Assembly (NCBI RefSeq): GCF_030010415.1
Contig: NZ_JASCSA010000002.1
Origin: Cobetia amphilecti
Lineage (GTDB): Bacteria; Pseudomonadota; Gammaproteobacteria; Pseudomonadales; Halomonadaceae
DNA: 64,000 nucleotides
Direction: 5' to 3' (one strand)
Shown: piece after piece, positions 45,394-53,563 of the stretch
How positions within the stretch are numbered: the stretch's first letter is position 1
How the letters are laid out: every line of letters starts with the position of its first letter
The notes under the pieces: model-generated
The model's database searches: none
What the model was told of the DNA's origin: nothing
What the model saw: only the letters and a program-made list of their open reading frames with translations
Position numbers and translations under genes: made by a program

Positions 45394-46842
45394 ATGAAAC
45401 CCACCCTGCAACTCCGCCTCGGCACCTCGCTGACCATGACGCCGCAGCTCCAGCAAGCGATCCAGCTGCTGCAGCTGTCGACGCTCGACCTGCGTCAGGA
45501 GATTCAGCAAGCCCTCGAGTCCAACCCCATGTTGGAGCTCGACGAGGACTACGAGTCGCTGGATGTCGTCGAGACACAGGATTCGAGCGAGATCTCCACT
45601 GCCGACTCCTCGAGCGAGATTCCCGAGGAATACCCCCTCGACAGTGACTGGTCGGACCTCTACCAGGACCACGCCGGTAGCCTGACCAGCTCCGGCAGTG
45701 GCAGCGGGAGTGAAGAAGGGCCGGACTTCGATCGCAATACCAGCGTCGAGAGCCTGCAGGACCACCTGCGCTGGCAGCTGGCGATGACCGACCTCGATGG
45801 CCGTGAACGCCAGATGGCGGAGAGCCTGATCGATGCCGTCGACGGTGCCGGTTATCTGAGCCTGTCACTCGACGAGCTGGTCGATGGCCTGCGCGGCCAG
45901 GGCCTGCCCGGCCTCAAGGCCTCCGAACTCGAGCAGGTATTGCTGCGTCTGCAGCAGTTCGACCCGACCGGCGTCTTCGCCCGTGATCTGCGCGAATGCC
46001 TGCTGCTGCAACTGGCACTGCTGCCGGATGATCTGCCGCTGCTGGCGCAGGCGCGCCGCCTGGTACGTCAATTCCTCGAGGCACTGGGCAACGATGACCG
46101 CAAGCTGCTCAAGCGCCGCCTGAGCCTTGACGATGACGAGCTGGATCACGTCATCCGCCTGGTGCGTGCGCTCGATCCGCGTCCGGCATCCGCCTGGGGC
46201 GAGCCCGCCAGTGATTACGTGATCCCTGACCTGCTGGTGCGCCATACCCGCCATGGCTGGCAGGTCGAGCTCAACCCGGAAGCGCTGCCCAAGCTGCGCA
46301 TCCAGCCGGAATACGCCGCGCTGATCAAGCGTGCCGACAAGTCCGCCGACAACACCTTCCTCAAGGACAACCTGCAGGAAGCGCGCTGGCTGATGAAGAG
46401 CCTGTCATCGCGCAATGACACCCTGCTCAAGGTCGGCCGCGAGATCATGGCGCGCCAGATCGACTTCCTCGAGCAAGGCGAGGAAGGCATGAAGCCGCTG
46501 ATTCTGGCCAACATCGCCGAAGTGGTCGAGATGCACGAATCGACCATCTCGCGGGTCACGACCCAGAAGTACATCCACACCCCGCGCGGCGTCTTCGAGC
46601 TCAAGTTCTTCTTCTCGAGCCAGGTCGGTGGCAGCGGCAGTGGCGACGCCCACTCAAGCACCGCCATTCGTGCCCGCATCCGCAAGCTGATCGCGGAAGA
46701 GCCGGCCCGCAAGCCTCTCTCCGACTCACGGCTGGTCGATCTGCTCGCCAGCGATGGCATCGAGGTCGCACGCCGTACCGTGGCCAAGTATCGCGAAGCG
46801 ATGGGCATCCCCTCCTCCAGCGAGCGCAAGCGTCTGGCCTGA
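45394..46842 (+). CDS. rpoN: RNA polymerase sigma-54 factor RpoN
   Basis: RpoN directs RNA polymerase to -24/-12 promoters that need enhancer-binding ATPases; it controls nitrogen metabolism, motility and more. The 482-residue protein has the Gln-rich activator region I (LRLGTSLTMTPQLQQAIQLLQ), an acidic region II, the core-binding domain and the C-terminal RpoN box (ARRTVAKYREAMGIPSSSERK). The ATG at 45394 is preferred over an in-frame TTG at 45382. It is followed by a long gap before hpf. Confidence 0.98.
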   Translation: MKPTLQLRLGTSLTMTPQLQQAIQLLQLSTLDLRQEIQQALESNPMLELDEDYESLDVVETQDSSEISTADSSSEIPEEYPLDSDWSDLYQDHAGSLTSSGSGSGSEEGPDFDRNTSVESLQDHLRWQLAMTDLDGRERQMAESLIDAVDGAGYLSLSLDELVDGLRGQGLPGLKASELEQVLLRLQQFDPTGVFARDLRECLLLQLALLPDDLPLLAQARRLVRQFLEALGNDDRKLLKRRLSLDDDELDHVIRLVRALDPRPASAWGEPASDYVIPDLLVRHTRHGWQVELNPEALPKLRIQPEYAALIKRADKSADNTFLKDNLQEARWLMKSLSSRNDTLLKVGREIMARQIDFLEQGEEGMKPLILANIAEVVEMHESTISRVTTQKYIHTPRGVFELKFFFSSQVGGSGSGDAHSSTAIRARIRKLIAEEPARKPLSDSRLVDLLASDGIEVARRTVAKYREAMGIPSSSERKRLA

Positions 46843-47033
46843 CGCGTCACCTGCGGCTGCCATGCCCTGCTTTCACCTCCACAATGGTAGCCGCCGCCAA
46901 CCTCAAGCGCTGGATTTTCCGCTCATCAGCCTCTGACTTCGCGGGCAGCGGTACGCCTGTCGCGCGCTCTATCATGCCGTCAACGGCTCATCAATTGCCC
47001 GTCATGGGCCATGACGGCGCGCAGGATGACGGT

Positions 47034-47054
47034 AAAAAACCGCCGTTCCGGCAG
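47034..47054 (-). terminator. Orphan minus-strand intrinsic terminator
   Basis: On the minus strand CTGCCG (47054-47049), loop GAA and CGGCGG (47045-47040) form a 6-base-pair stem with one G-U pair, followed at once by six T (47039-47034). No annotated minus-strand gene lies upstream of it for more than 4 kb, so it implies an unknown transcript. Confidence 0.6.
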
Positions 47055-47440
47055 CGTCATTCACCGTCAATCGCATGTTTTTAAAGTCACTTTTGCGCGT
47101 ATTGCACCTGGATGACACCCGGAGAACCTCCCGGAACGCCGCTTGCTCCACGCAATCGAAGCGCCTGAAAGGCGACGTACATGCAGGGATTGGCGACGAA
47201 AACCCGCCTTCTTGCGCGTCTTTCACGCACCACCCATCAGACGTGCCCTTGAAGTCCACTCCGATACCCCTCACTGAGTTGAAGACAAGCACTGAGCCAC
47301 GATGCAGCGCAGCGTTGATCTTTGCGCAAAGCTTGGGCATTGTCGGTACAGACGCTCACGACATCTGACGCCACTGGCAAGGGTGCGAAAACATCGCCAG
47401 ACGGTGGCCGTCAAGCCTGTTGCAGAGCGTCCGATCAGGG

Positions 47441-47468
47441 TTTGCTCGTAGTCAAAAAGGGTTACAAT
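47441..47468 (+). promoter_or_regulatory. hpf promoter
   Basis: TTTGCT (47441-47446) and TACAAT (47463-47468) are 16 bases apart and 34 bases before the hpf ATG. Confidence 0.5.
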
Positions 47469-47502
47469 TGAATGGCAACCCGCTGGATAAAGGAGCGTGT
47501 CC

Positions 47503-47811
47503 ATGCAAGTGAATATCACCGGGCATCATGTGGAACTTACCGATCCTCTCCGCGATTACGTCAACGAGAAGCTCGCTCGCCTCGAACGGCATTACGACAA
47601 CATCACCAATGTTCAGGTGACACTGTCGATCGAGAAGGAGCGCCAGCAGGCTGCCTGCACCTTGCACGCGGCAGGCGCTGACCTCCACGCCCTGGCAGAA
47701 GAGCCCAACATGTACGCTGCCATCGACGCGCTCGCCGACAAGCTGGATCGCCAGCTGGTCAAACACAAGGAAAAGTCCCAGGCTCGCTCTCAGGGCACCG
47801 GGACCCGTTGA
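47503..47811 (+). CDS. hpf: Ribosome hibernation promoting factor Hpf
   Basis: Hpf binds the decoding region of idle ribosomes and promotes dimerisation in stationary phase. The 102-residue short-form protein starts MQVNITGHHVELTDPLRDYV and contains LARLERHYDNITNVQVTLSIEK and DLHALAEEPNMYAAIDALADKLDRQL. AAGGAG at 47490-47495 is seven bases from the ATG at 47503 and only one base from an upstream GTG, so the ATG is the start. Confidence 0.97.
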   Translation: MQVNITGHHVELTDPLRDYVNEKLARLERHYDNITNVQVTLSIEKERQQAACTLHAAGADLHALAEEPNMYAAIDALADKLDRQLVKHKEKSQARSQGTGTR

Positions 47812-47820
47812 CCTTCCGCC

Positions 47821-48291
47821 ATGACACTTGATCAGATCCTTCCCCCCGAGCGCACGCTTTACGGTGTCCCCGGGGGGAGCAAGAAGCGGGTGCTTGAATT
47901 CTTCAGCACCTTCATCGCACAGAACATTCCCAGCCTGGATAGCCAGGAAGTCTTCTCGCGCCTGATCGGGCGCGAGAGACTGGGGTCGACCGGCATTGGC
48001 CACGGCGTGGCCGTGCCCCATGCACGCAGCCCGCATTGCAAGACGCCAATCGCTGCGTTTCTGAAGCTCGGTGAGCCCATCGACTTCGATGCCATCGACG
48101 GAGAACCCATCGATCTGCTGTTCGTGCTGCTGGTGCCTGAGGAAGCGGATGAGACTCATCTGACGCTGCTCGGGCAGGTCGCGGAATTGCTCAATTCCTC
48201 GACCAATCGCTCGGCCCTGCGCCAGGCAGACAGCCAGCGTGCACTCTTTGAGGCATTGACCCAAGCCATCGCCGAATTACCGGCGCGCTGA
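47821..48291 (+). CDS. ptsN: Nitrogen PTS enzyme IIA (PtsN)
   Basis: PtsN is the end acceptor of the nitrogen phosphotransferase chain; in other bacteria its unphosphorylated form regulates potassium and phosphate systems. The 156 residues include the phosphorylated His67 in GIGHGVAVPHAR and FVLLVPEEADETHLTLLGQVAELL. It starts nine bases after hpf. A hairpin follows its stop. Confidence 0.97.
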   Translation: MTLDQILPPERTLYGVPGGSKKRVLEFFSTFIAQNIPSLDSQEVFSRLIGRERLGSTGIGHGVAVPHARSPHCKTPIAAFLKLGEPIDFDAIDGEPIDLLFVLLVPEEADETHLTLLGQVAELLNSSTNRSALRQADSQRALFEALTQAIAELPAR

Positions 48292-48298
48292 ATGACAG

Positions 48299-48320
48299 GC
48301 CCGGACATCGTCCGGGCTTT
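48299..48320 (+). terminator. Hairpin after ptsN
   Basis: GCCCGGAC (48299-48306), ATC and GTCCGGGC (48310-48317) form a perfect stem followed by TTTCG. The short U-tract suggests partial termination between ptsN and rapZ. Confidence 0.6.
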
Positions 48321-48428
48321 CGTCTTGCTGGCCTCCCATCGGCCGACGTATAGCGCACTGATTGCGGGCAGCCTTCTGCCCCACCCCTGCATTCTTTCGA
48401 CGTTGACCTCGCCCTTGGAGAGCACTTC

Positions 48429-49376
48429 ATGAAGATCGTGATCATCAGCGGCCGCTCCGGCTCCGGGAAATCCATCGCTCTCCAGGCGCTGGAAGACATT
48501 GGCTACTATGCCATCGACAATCTGCCCGGCATGCTGCTGGCGCCACTGGTCGATCAGCTCGAAAAGGACAGCCCGGCGCGCCGGCGCATCGCGGTCTCCA
48601 TCGATGCCCGCAACCTGCCGGAAGCCTTGACCCGCTTCCCCGAATTGCTCGACAACGTCCGCCAGAGCGGCATGGACGTGCAGGTCGTCTACCTGACCAC
48701 CGATTCGCGAGTGCTGCTGGAACGCTACTCAGCGACCCGTCGTCGTCACCCTCTGACGCGCGACAATGACCACACCCTGGCCGAGGCCATCGAGATCGAG
48801 CAGAAGACGCTCGCTCCCATTCGCCAGAAGGCCGATCTGGTCATCGACTCGACCAACCTGAGCGTGCATGACCTGCGCTCGCGGATCACCGAGCAGGTCG
48901 CCCAGCACAGCTCCCGCCACCTGACGCTGACCTTTGAATCCTTCGGCTTCAAGCATGGCGTGCCGACCGACGCCGACATGGTGTTCGATGCCCGCTGCCT
49001 GCCCAACCCGTACTGGGACATCAATCTGCGCGGCGATACCGGTCGCGACGACAGCGTGGCCGAATTCCTGCAGCGCTACCCCACCGTCCAGGCGATGCAT
49101 GACGATATCGCCGGTTGGCTGGAACGCTGGCTGCCCGCCTATCAGGACAGCAACCGCAGCTACCTGACGGTGTCCGTGGGCTGCACCGGCGGCCAGCATC
49201 GCAGCGTCTACCTGTGCGAGCAGCTGGCGAGCTACTTCGCCGAGCGCCTGCCTGAGGTGCGCCTGCGTCACCGCGAGCTGGGCATTCATACCGCGCTGAG
49301 CAACGCGGGTGAGGCAAGTGATCAGCAAGAGCATCAGCAAGAGCATCAGCAGGAGCATCGTGATGGCCTCTCGTGA
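48429..49376 (+). CDS. rapZ: RNase adaptor protein RapZ
   Basis: RapZ is an RNA-binding adaptor that, in enterics, targets the small RNA GlmZ to RNase E and so tunes amino-sugar synthesis for the envelope. The 315 residues show Walker A GRSGSGKS at 8-15, DNLPGMLL, a Walker-B-like region and the C-terminal TVSVGCTGGQHRSVYLCEQLA. The last 20 residues (QQEHQQEHQQEH) come from a 12-base repeat and extend past the normal end. It overlaps ptsO by 14 bases. Confidence 0.97.
   Translation: MKIVIISGRSGSGKSIALQALEDIGYYAIDNLPGMLLAPLVDQLEKDSPARRRIAVSIDARNLPEALTRFPELLDNVRQSGMDVQVVYLTTDSRVLLERYSATRRRHPLTRDNDHTLAEAIEIEQKTLAPIRQKADLVIDSTNLSVHDLRSRITEQVAQHSSRHLTLTFESFGFKHGVPTDADMVFDARCLPNPYWDINLRGDTGRDDSVAEFLQRYPTVQAMHDDIAGWLERWLPAYQDSNRSYLTVSVGCTGGQHRSVYLCEQLASYFAERLPEVRLRHRELGIHTALSNAGEASDQQEHQQEHQQEHRDGLS
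49324..49359. repeat. Three 12-base repeats at the rapZ/ptsO junction
   Basis: The units are AGCAAGAGCATC twice and AGCAGGAGCATC. They encode QEHQ in RapZ. The A-to-G change in the third unit creates AGGAG (49351-49355), the ribosome-binding site of ptsO. Confidence 0.85.
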
Positions 49377-49632
49377 GCTGACGCTGACCAACCGCCGCGG
49401 GCTGCACGCCCGCGCTGCCACCAAGCTGGTCAATTGCTGTGCGCCCTATTGCGCGACGGTGATGGTCAGCCATGGCGAGCGACGCGCCAATGCAGCCAAT
49501 GTGATGGCACTGCTGATGCTGGCCGCCCCCTACGGCACCACGTTGCTGATCGATGTCGAGGGCGAACAGGCCGATGAGGCGATGCTGGCCATCGAGGCGC
49601 TGTTCGAAGCGCGTTTCGAGGAAGACGAATAA
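49363..49632 (+). CDS. ptsO: Nitrogen PTS phosphocarrier protein NPr (PtsO)
   Basis: NPr passes phosphate from PtsP to PtsN. The 89-residue HPr-like protein has the active His15 in RRGLHARAATKLV and the Ser-region ANAANVMALLMLAA. The ATG at 49363 is seven bases after AGGAG; upstream in-frame codons only translate the repeat. The gene begins inside rapZ. Confidence 0.96.
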   Translation: MASRELTLTNRRGLHARAATKLVNCCAPYCATVMVSHGERRANAANVMALLMLAAPYGTTLLIDVEGEQADEAMLAIEALFEARFEEDE

Positions 49633-49794
49633 CCGCCATTGACAGCGCTGTACATTTGCGCTGTGCGCTCAGCCTTCCTCCCTCAGCCAGCTCGCTTCTT
49701 GGTCAACGATCTTTTCGGCCCGCTCGCTTATCGGCCAGCCCCCTCCGGCGGCCCCCTGGCGACACCATTAACTGCTCATGCAGGATGCCTAGCG

Positions 49795-49866
49795 CCTGTT
49801 CCTGCACCGGTTCCTGCGCCTGTCCTTGCACCTACCCTTATACCTATCTCTGCACCTATCCTTGCG
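49795..49866. repeat. Six 12-base repeats upstream of mgtE
   Basis: The units read CCTGTTCCTGCA, CCGGTTCCTGCG, CCTGTCCTTGCA, CCTACCCTTATA, CCTATCTCTGCA and CCTATCCTTGCG. The period is exact and the copies are diverged. Confidence 0.85.
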
Positions 49867-49969
49867 CCTGGCAGCCATGTAACGCTGCTTTTGCGCCAGT
49901 GGCGGGACGCGGATTGTCCTTTCGATAAGAAACACTGTTTTCTTTTGTCGACGCGCCCCCCTACGCCAA

Positions 49970-49978
49970 TGGTAGAAT
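49970..49978 (+). promoter_or_regulatory. Extended -10 promoter of mgtE
   Basis: TGG followed by TAGAAT (49973-49978) forms an extended -10 box. No clear -35 is present. A start near 49985 would leave about 30 bases of leader. Confidence 0.5.
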
Positions 49979-50015
49979 CAGCGCTGTCCTTCATGTCGAC
50001 AGGGGAAGCCGACAG

Positions 50016-51371
50016 ATGAGCAAGACGTCTCGTAAACTCAAGCCAAGACTTGATCGCCTGTCACAGGCGCTGGAAAGCGGCGAGCTGGAACAGGCAAGAC
50101 GCATGCTCAATCGCGGCCTCGCGCCGGTGGACGTGGCCCACCTGCTGGAATCCTCGCCCCCCAAGGAGCGTAATCTGCTCTGGGAGCTGGTCGATGCCGA
50201 GCTGCAGGGCGATGTCCTTCAATACCTTGGCGAAGACATCCAGACCGACTTCCTCAAGGACATGGACGCCGTCGACGTTCTCGCCGCCACCGAGAACCTG
50301 GAACCGGATGATGTCGCCGACATTCTGCAGCGCCTGCCGAATGCGGTGATTCTCGAAGTGCTCGACTCCATGGAGGCGCAGGAGCGCCTGCGCGTAGAAA
50401 CGGTACTGTCCTTCCCGGAGGACACCGCCGGCGGCCTGATGAACACGGACACCATCACCATTCGTCCGGACATCACCCTGGATGTGGTGCTGCGCTACAT
50501 TCGCCGCCACGAGCGCCTGCCCGACTCCACCGATACCCTGCTGGTCGTCTCACGCCGTGATGAATTCATCGGTGCCCTGCCCATCAATCGCCTGCTGGTC
50601 TCGGACCCCGGCGTCACGGTGCGCGAAGTGATGGACACCGACAGCGTGGTGATTCCGGCCCTGATGCCGGAAACCGAAGTCGCCTCACTGTTCGAGAAGC
50701 ACGACCTGATCTCGGCGCCCGTGGTCGGCGGCGATGGCAACCTGCTGGGTCGTATCACCATCGATGACGTGGTCGACGTCATCCGTGGCGACGCCGAGCA
50801 CCAGGTGATGTCGATGGCGGGGATGGATGAGGACGAAGACACCTTCTCTCCGGTGATGCGAACCTCGTGGCGCCGCGCCGTCTGGCTCGGCATCAACCTG
50901 CTGACCGCCTTCATGGCCTCCGCCGTGATCGGCATGTTCGAAGGCACCATCCAGAAGATCACCGCGCTGGCCGTGCTGATGCCCATCGTCGCCAGCATGG
51001 GCGGCATCGCGGGCTCGCAGGCACTCACCGTCCTGATTCGTGGTATCGCGCTGGGGCACGTCAAGAGCGGCAATGTCCGCTGGCTACTCAAGCGCGAGGT
51101 CATCGTCGCGGGGCTCAACGGCCTGTTATGGGCCGTGGTGGTGGCAGGCATCGCCATCGTGTGGTTCGGGGATGTCCAGCTGGGGGCCATCATCGGCGCC
51201 GCGATCATGATCAACCTGTTGATCGCCGCCGTGACGGGCACGCTGCTGCCGGTACTGCTCAAGAAGCTCAATATCGACCCTGCCCTCTCCGGCAGCGTGA
51301 TATTGACCACCGTGACCGACGTGATCGGCTTCATGGCCTTCCTCGGGCTGGCGACCTGGCTCTACCTGTAA
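50016..51371 (+). CDS. mgtE: Magnesium channel/transporter MgtE
   Basis: MgtE is a dimeric Mg2+ channel gated by cytoplasmic Mg2+ binding. The 451 residues run from an N-domain (helical superhelix, to about 130) through two CBS domains (about 135-260, DTAGGLMNTD) to five membrane helices (from about 285), with the pore motif MPIVASMGGIAGSQALTVLIRG. No Mg2+ riboswitch was seen in the short leader. It is convergent with tldE. Confidence 0.97.
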   Translation: MSKTSRKLKPRLDRLSQALESGELEQARRMLNRGLAPVDVAHLLESSPPKERNLLWELVDAELQGDVLQYLGEDIQTDFLKDMDAVDVLAATENLEPDDVADILQRLPNAVILEVLDSMEAQERLRVETVLSFPEDTAGGLMNTDTITIRPDITLDVVLRYIRRHERLPDSTDTLLVVSRRDEFIGALPINRLLVSDPGVTVREVMDTDSVVIPALMPETEVASLFEKHDLISAPVVGGDGNLLGRITIDDVVDVIRGDAEHQVMSMAGMDEDEDTFSPVMRTSWRRAVWLGINLLTAFMASAVIGMFEGTIQKITALAVLMPIVASMGGIAGSQALTVLIRGIALGHVKSGNVRWLLKREVIVAGLNGLLWAVVVAGIAIVWFGDVQLGAIIGAAIMINLLIAAVTGTLLPVLLKKLNIDPALSGSVILTTVTDVIGFMAFLGLATWLYL

Positions 51372-51402
51372 TACGCCCGACGGATTCCAGTGACTGCTCC
51401 AG

Positions 51403-51442
51403 AAACAACACGGCCGCTCCCTCGGGAGCGGCCGTGTTGTTT
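51403..51442. terminator. Bidirectional terminator between mgtE and tldE
   Basis: A 19-base-pair perfect inverted repeat (51403-51421 with 51424-51442) begins with A3 and ends with T3, between convergent genes. Confidence 0.9.
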
Positions 51443-51476
51443 CTCGCCTGTCGCGCGATCAGAGAAGCCTCAGCGA

Positions 51477-52847
51477 TCAGCCTTCCAGCGCTTCGTCTTC
51501 GCCTTCGGACATGCCCGCGACGGTCATGCCATCGATCAGCCAGCTACCGCTGTGGATGCTGCCACGCGTATCGACATCATCGCCGACCGCCAGCAGATTG
51601 GCCGCCATGTCGCGCAGATTGCCGGCAATGGTGAACTCCTCGACCGCATGCTGGATCTCGCCGTTCTCGACCCAGAAACCGGAGGCGCCGCGTGAGTAGT
51701 CACCGGTGACGCCGTTGACGCCCTGGCCCATCAGCTCGGTCACCAGCACGCCGGTGCCCATCTGCTTGAGCATCTCATCGAGCGAGGTCAGCGGCGCGGT
51801 GATGCGCACGTTGCGCGCGCCGCCGGCGTTGCCGGTGGTCTGCATGTTCAGGCGACGGGCGCTGTAGGCGCTCAGCATGTAGCTCTGCACCTTGCCGTCG
51901 GCAAAGTAGACATTGTCACGCGTCGCGACGCCATCGTTGTCGAAGGCGGCGCTGGACATGCCACCGACTTCCCGCGGCTTCTCGCCCAGCGTGAACCAGT
52001 CGGGGAACAACTGCTGCCCCAGGCTATCGCACAGGAAGCTGGACTCACGGTACAGCGAGCCGCCGGCGATGGCAGACAGGTAGTGGCCGACCAGCCCGGC
52101 CGACATCTGCGGGTCGAACAGCACCGGCATGCGACCCGTCGCCACCTTGCGCGCATTCAGACGCGCCAGCGTACGGCGCGCGGCTTCACGCCCCACCGAC
52201 TCGGGGGAGCGCAGGTCCGCCGGATTGCGCACGCTGGTGTAGTCATAGTCACGCTGCATGCCCTGTGCATCCTTGGCGATCAGCATGCATGACATCGAGT
52301 GGCGGCTGCCGCACTGGCTGGCCAGGAACCCATGGCTGTTGCCATAGACCTGCACGCCTTCACCACTGGAGAAGCTGGCGCCTTCGGACTGCGCGATGCC
52401 TTCCACTTCCAGCCCGGCACGCTCACAGGCCAGTGCCAGGTCAGTCGCTTCATCGACGCTGATCGCCCAGGGGTGATGCGCCTTGAGGTCAGGGAAGTCG
52501 GTGGCCATCAGCTCGGCCGGCGCCAGACCGGCAAAGCTGTCTTCGCCGGTATAGTGCGCGATGGAGACCGCCTTCTCGACCGCGGCACGAATCGAGTCGC
52601 TGCCGGCGTCGGAAGATGTCGCGCTGCCCTTGCGATTGCCGAGATAGACGGTCACGCCGATGCCCTGGTCACGCGACAGCTCGACCGTCTCGACTTCGCC
52701 GTCACGCACCGAGATGCTGACGCCCTGATCGACGCTGGCACCGACCTCACAGGCGTCGGCACCCAGGCTGCGGGCAAGCTCGAGAGCTTCGCTGACGCGA
52801 CGCTCGAGCAGTTGTTGCTGAGCAACGGCATCAAAGGCCTGGCTCAT
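51477..52847 (-). CDS. pmbA: Metalloprotease subunit TldE (PmbA)
   Basis: TldE forms with TldD a heterodimeric protease that degrades unfolded peptides and matures microcin-type peptides. From the ATG at 52847 (AAGGAG upstream) it is 456 residues; family blocks include GITVYLGNRKGSATSSD-like GVTVYLGNRKGSATSSD, FDPQMSAGLVGHYLSAIAGG and GVNGVTGDYSRGASGFWVENG. As in the family it lacks the HExxxH metal site of TldD. It diverges from darP. Confidence 0.96.
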   Translation of the reverse strand: MSQAFDAVAQQQLLERRVSEALELARSLGADACEVGASVDQGVSISVRDGEVETVELSRDQGIGVTVYLGNRKGSATSSDAGSDSIRAAVEKAVSIAHYTGEDSFAGLAPAELMATDFPDLKAHHPWAISVDEATDLALACERAGLEVEGIAQSEGASFSSGEGVQVYGNSHGFLASQCGSRHSMSCMLIAKDAQGMQRDYDYTSVRNPADLRSPESVGREAARRTLARLNARKVATGRMPVLFDPQMSAGLVGHYLSAIAGGSLYRESSFLCDSLGQQLFPDWFTLGEKPREVGGMSSAAFDNDGVATRDNVYFADGKVQSYMLSAYSARRLNMQTTGNAGGARNVRITAPLTSLDEMLKQMGTGVLVTELMGQGVNGVTGDYSRGASGFWVENGEIQHAVEEFTIAGNLRDMAANLLAVGDDVDTRGSIHSGSWLIDGMTVAGMSEGEDEALEG

Positions 52848-52877
52848 GTTGTTCTCCTTCTGAGGAGACGGGGGCCC

Positions 52878-52894
52878 GGCAGTGCTATACTGCC
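52878..52894. promoter_or_regulatory. Inverted repeat and -10 box between pmbA and darP
   Basis: GGCAGT and ACTGCC pair around GCTAT, and the plus-strand TATACT (52886-52891), preceded by TGC, sits inside the repeat. This could be the darP promoter under control of a dimeric regulator, but no -35 is clear. Confidence 0.4.
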
Positions 52895-52923
52895 GCAAAT
52901 TTCCCCGACTCATTGGAATTGGC

Positions 52924-53427
52924 ATGCGTAAAGAAAGACCCGAGGAGCTCGTCGAGCGCCCCAGCAAGTCCCAGTTGAAGCGCGAGATGATCGAGCTGCA
53001 GGCGCTGGGCAAGAAGATCATCGATCTGCCGGAAGGCCAGCGCGCCAAGTTCCCGCTCTCTGACGACATGCTGGCCGCCATCGAGGAGACCCATCGCATT
53101 CGTAGTCACGAAGGCCTGCGTCGCCACATGCAGTACGTCGGCAAGCTGATGCGCAAGGAAGACCTGGACGCCGTGCGTGCCGTCTTCGAAGCCATGGAGC
53201 AGCAGAACGTGCGTCGCGATGCTTCCTTCCAGCGTCTCGAACGCTGGCGCGATCGCCTGCTGGACGACGATGAAGCCTTCGTGATCTTCGTCGAGGATTA
53301 TCCTCACGTGGACCGTCAGGCCCTGCGTCAGCTGATCCGCAATGCGCGTGCCGAACGTGACGCCGGCAAACAGCCCAACAGTGCCAAGAAGCTCTTCAAG
53401 CTGCTGCGGGCCGAACTCGACCTCTGA
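52924..53427 (+). CDS. darP: Dual-action ribosomal maturation protein DarP (YjgA)
   Basis: DarP binds late 50S assembly intermediates. The 167 residues from the ATG at 52924 form a helical protein (SKSQLKREMIELQALGKKIIDLP; RHMQYVGKLMRKEDLDAV; SAKKLFKLLRAEL). The longer open frame upstream crosses the promoter and was rejected. It is the only plus-strand gene between the two halves of the TldD/TldE protease. Confidence 0.96.
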   Translation: MRKERPEELVERPSKSQLKREMIELQALGKKIIDLPEGQRAKFPLSDDMLAAIEETHRIRSHEGLRRHMQYVGKLMRKEDLDAVRAVFEAMEQQNVRRDASFQRLERWRDRLLDDDEAFVIFVEDYPHVDRQALRQLIRNARAERDAGKQPNSAKKLFKLLRAELDL

Positions 53428-53563
53428 CACGGGTCCTGCCGCTCTAGCACTGCTCTGACGTACTGCTTCTGACGTGCTGATCCTCAAGCGCTTCCTCGAC
53501 ACCGCCATGGCCCTGCCACGGCGGTGTCGTCGTATTCATCGCTTCATTGTGAACGCGACCCGC

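Larger units (their letters stand above)
46843..47502. other. Gene-less rpoN-hpf gap
   Basis: This 660-base stretch has no convincing protein frame. Two 60-base lines I counted (47221-47340) are 55 percent GC, below the coding regions. It contains an intrinsic terminator for the minus strand (47034-47054), a perfect 12-base palindrome CTTTGCGCAAAG (47320-47331) and, near its end, the hpf promoter. Open frames of about 100 residues occur on both strands but have no ribosome-binding site, and the minus-strand one runs through the terminator. Confidence 0.6.
49633..50015. other. ptsO-mgtE intergenic region
   Basis: This 383-base stretch contains a six-unit 12-base repeat (49795-49866) and an extended -10 promoter for mgtE (49970-49978). 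An open frame of 126 codons crosses it on the plus strand, but it has no ribosome-binding site and its APVP-type residues are made by the repeat, so I do not call it a gene. Confidence 0.6.

Noticed and set aside
47002..47340. 112-codon minus-strand open frame in the rpoN-hpf gap
   Set aside because: It has no ribosome-binding site, runs through the intrinsic terminator at 47034-47054, and its residues resemble no family I know. A non-coding RNA is a better reading.
47075..47368. 97-codon plus-strand open frame in the same gap
   Set aside because: It lacks a ribosome-binding site and overlaps the equally unsupported frame on the other strand.
49639..50019. 126-codon plus-strand frame between ptsO and mgtE
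   Set aside because: The proline/alanine repeat comes from the 12-base DNA array and there is no ribosome-binding site; the mgtE promoter lies inside it.
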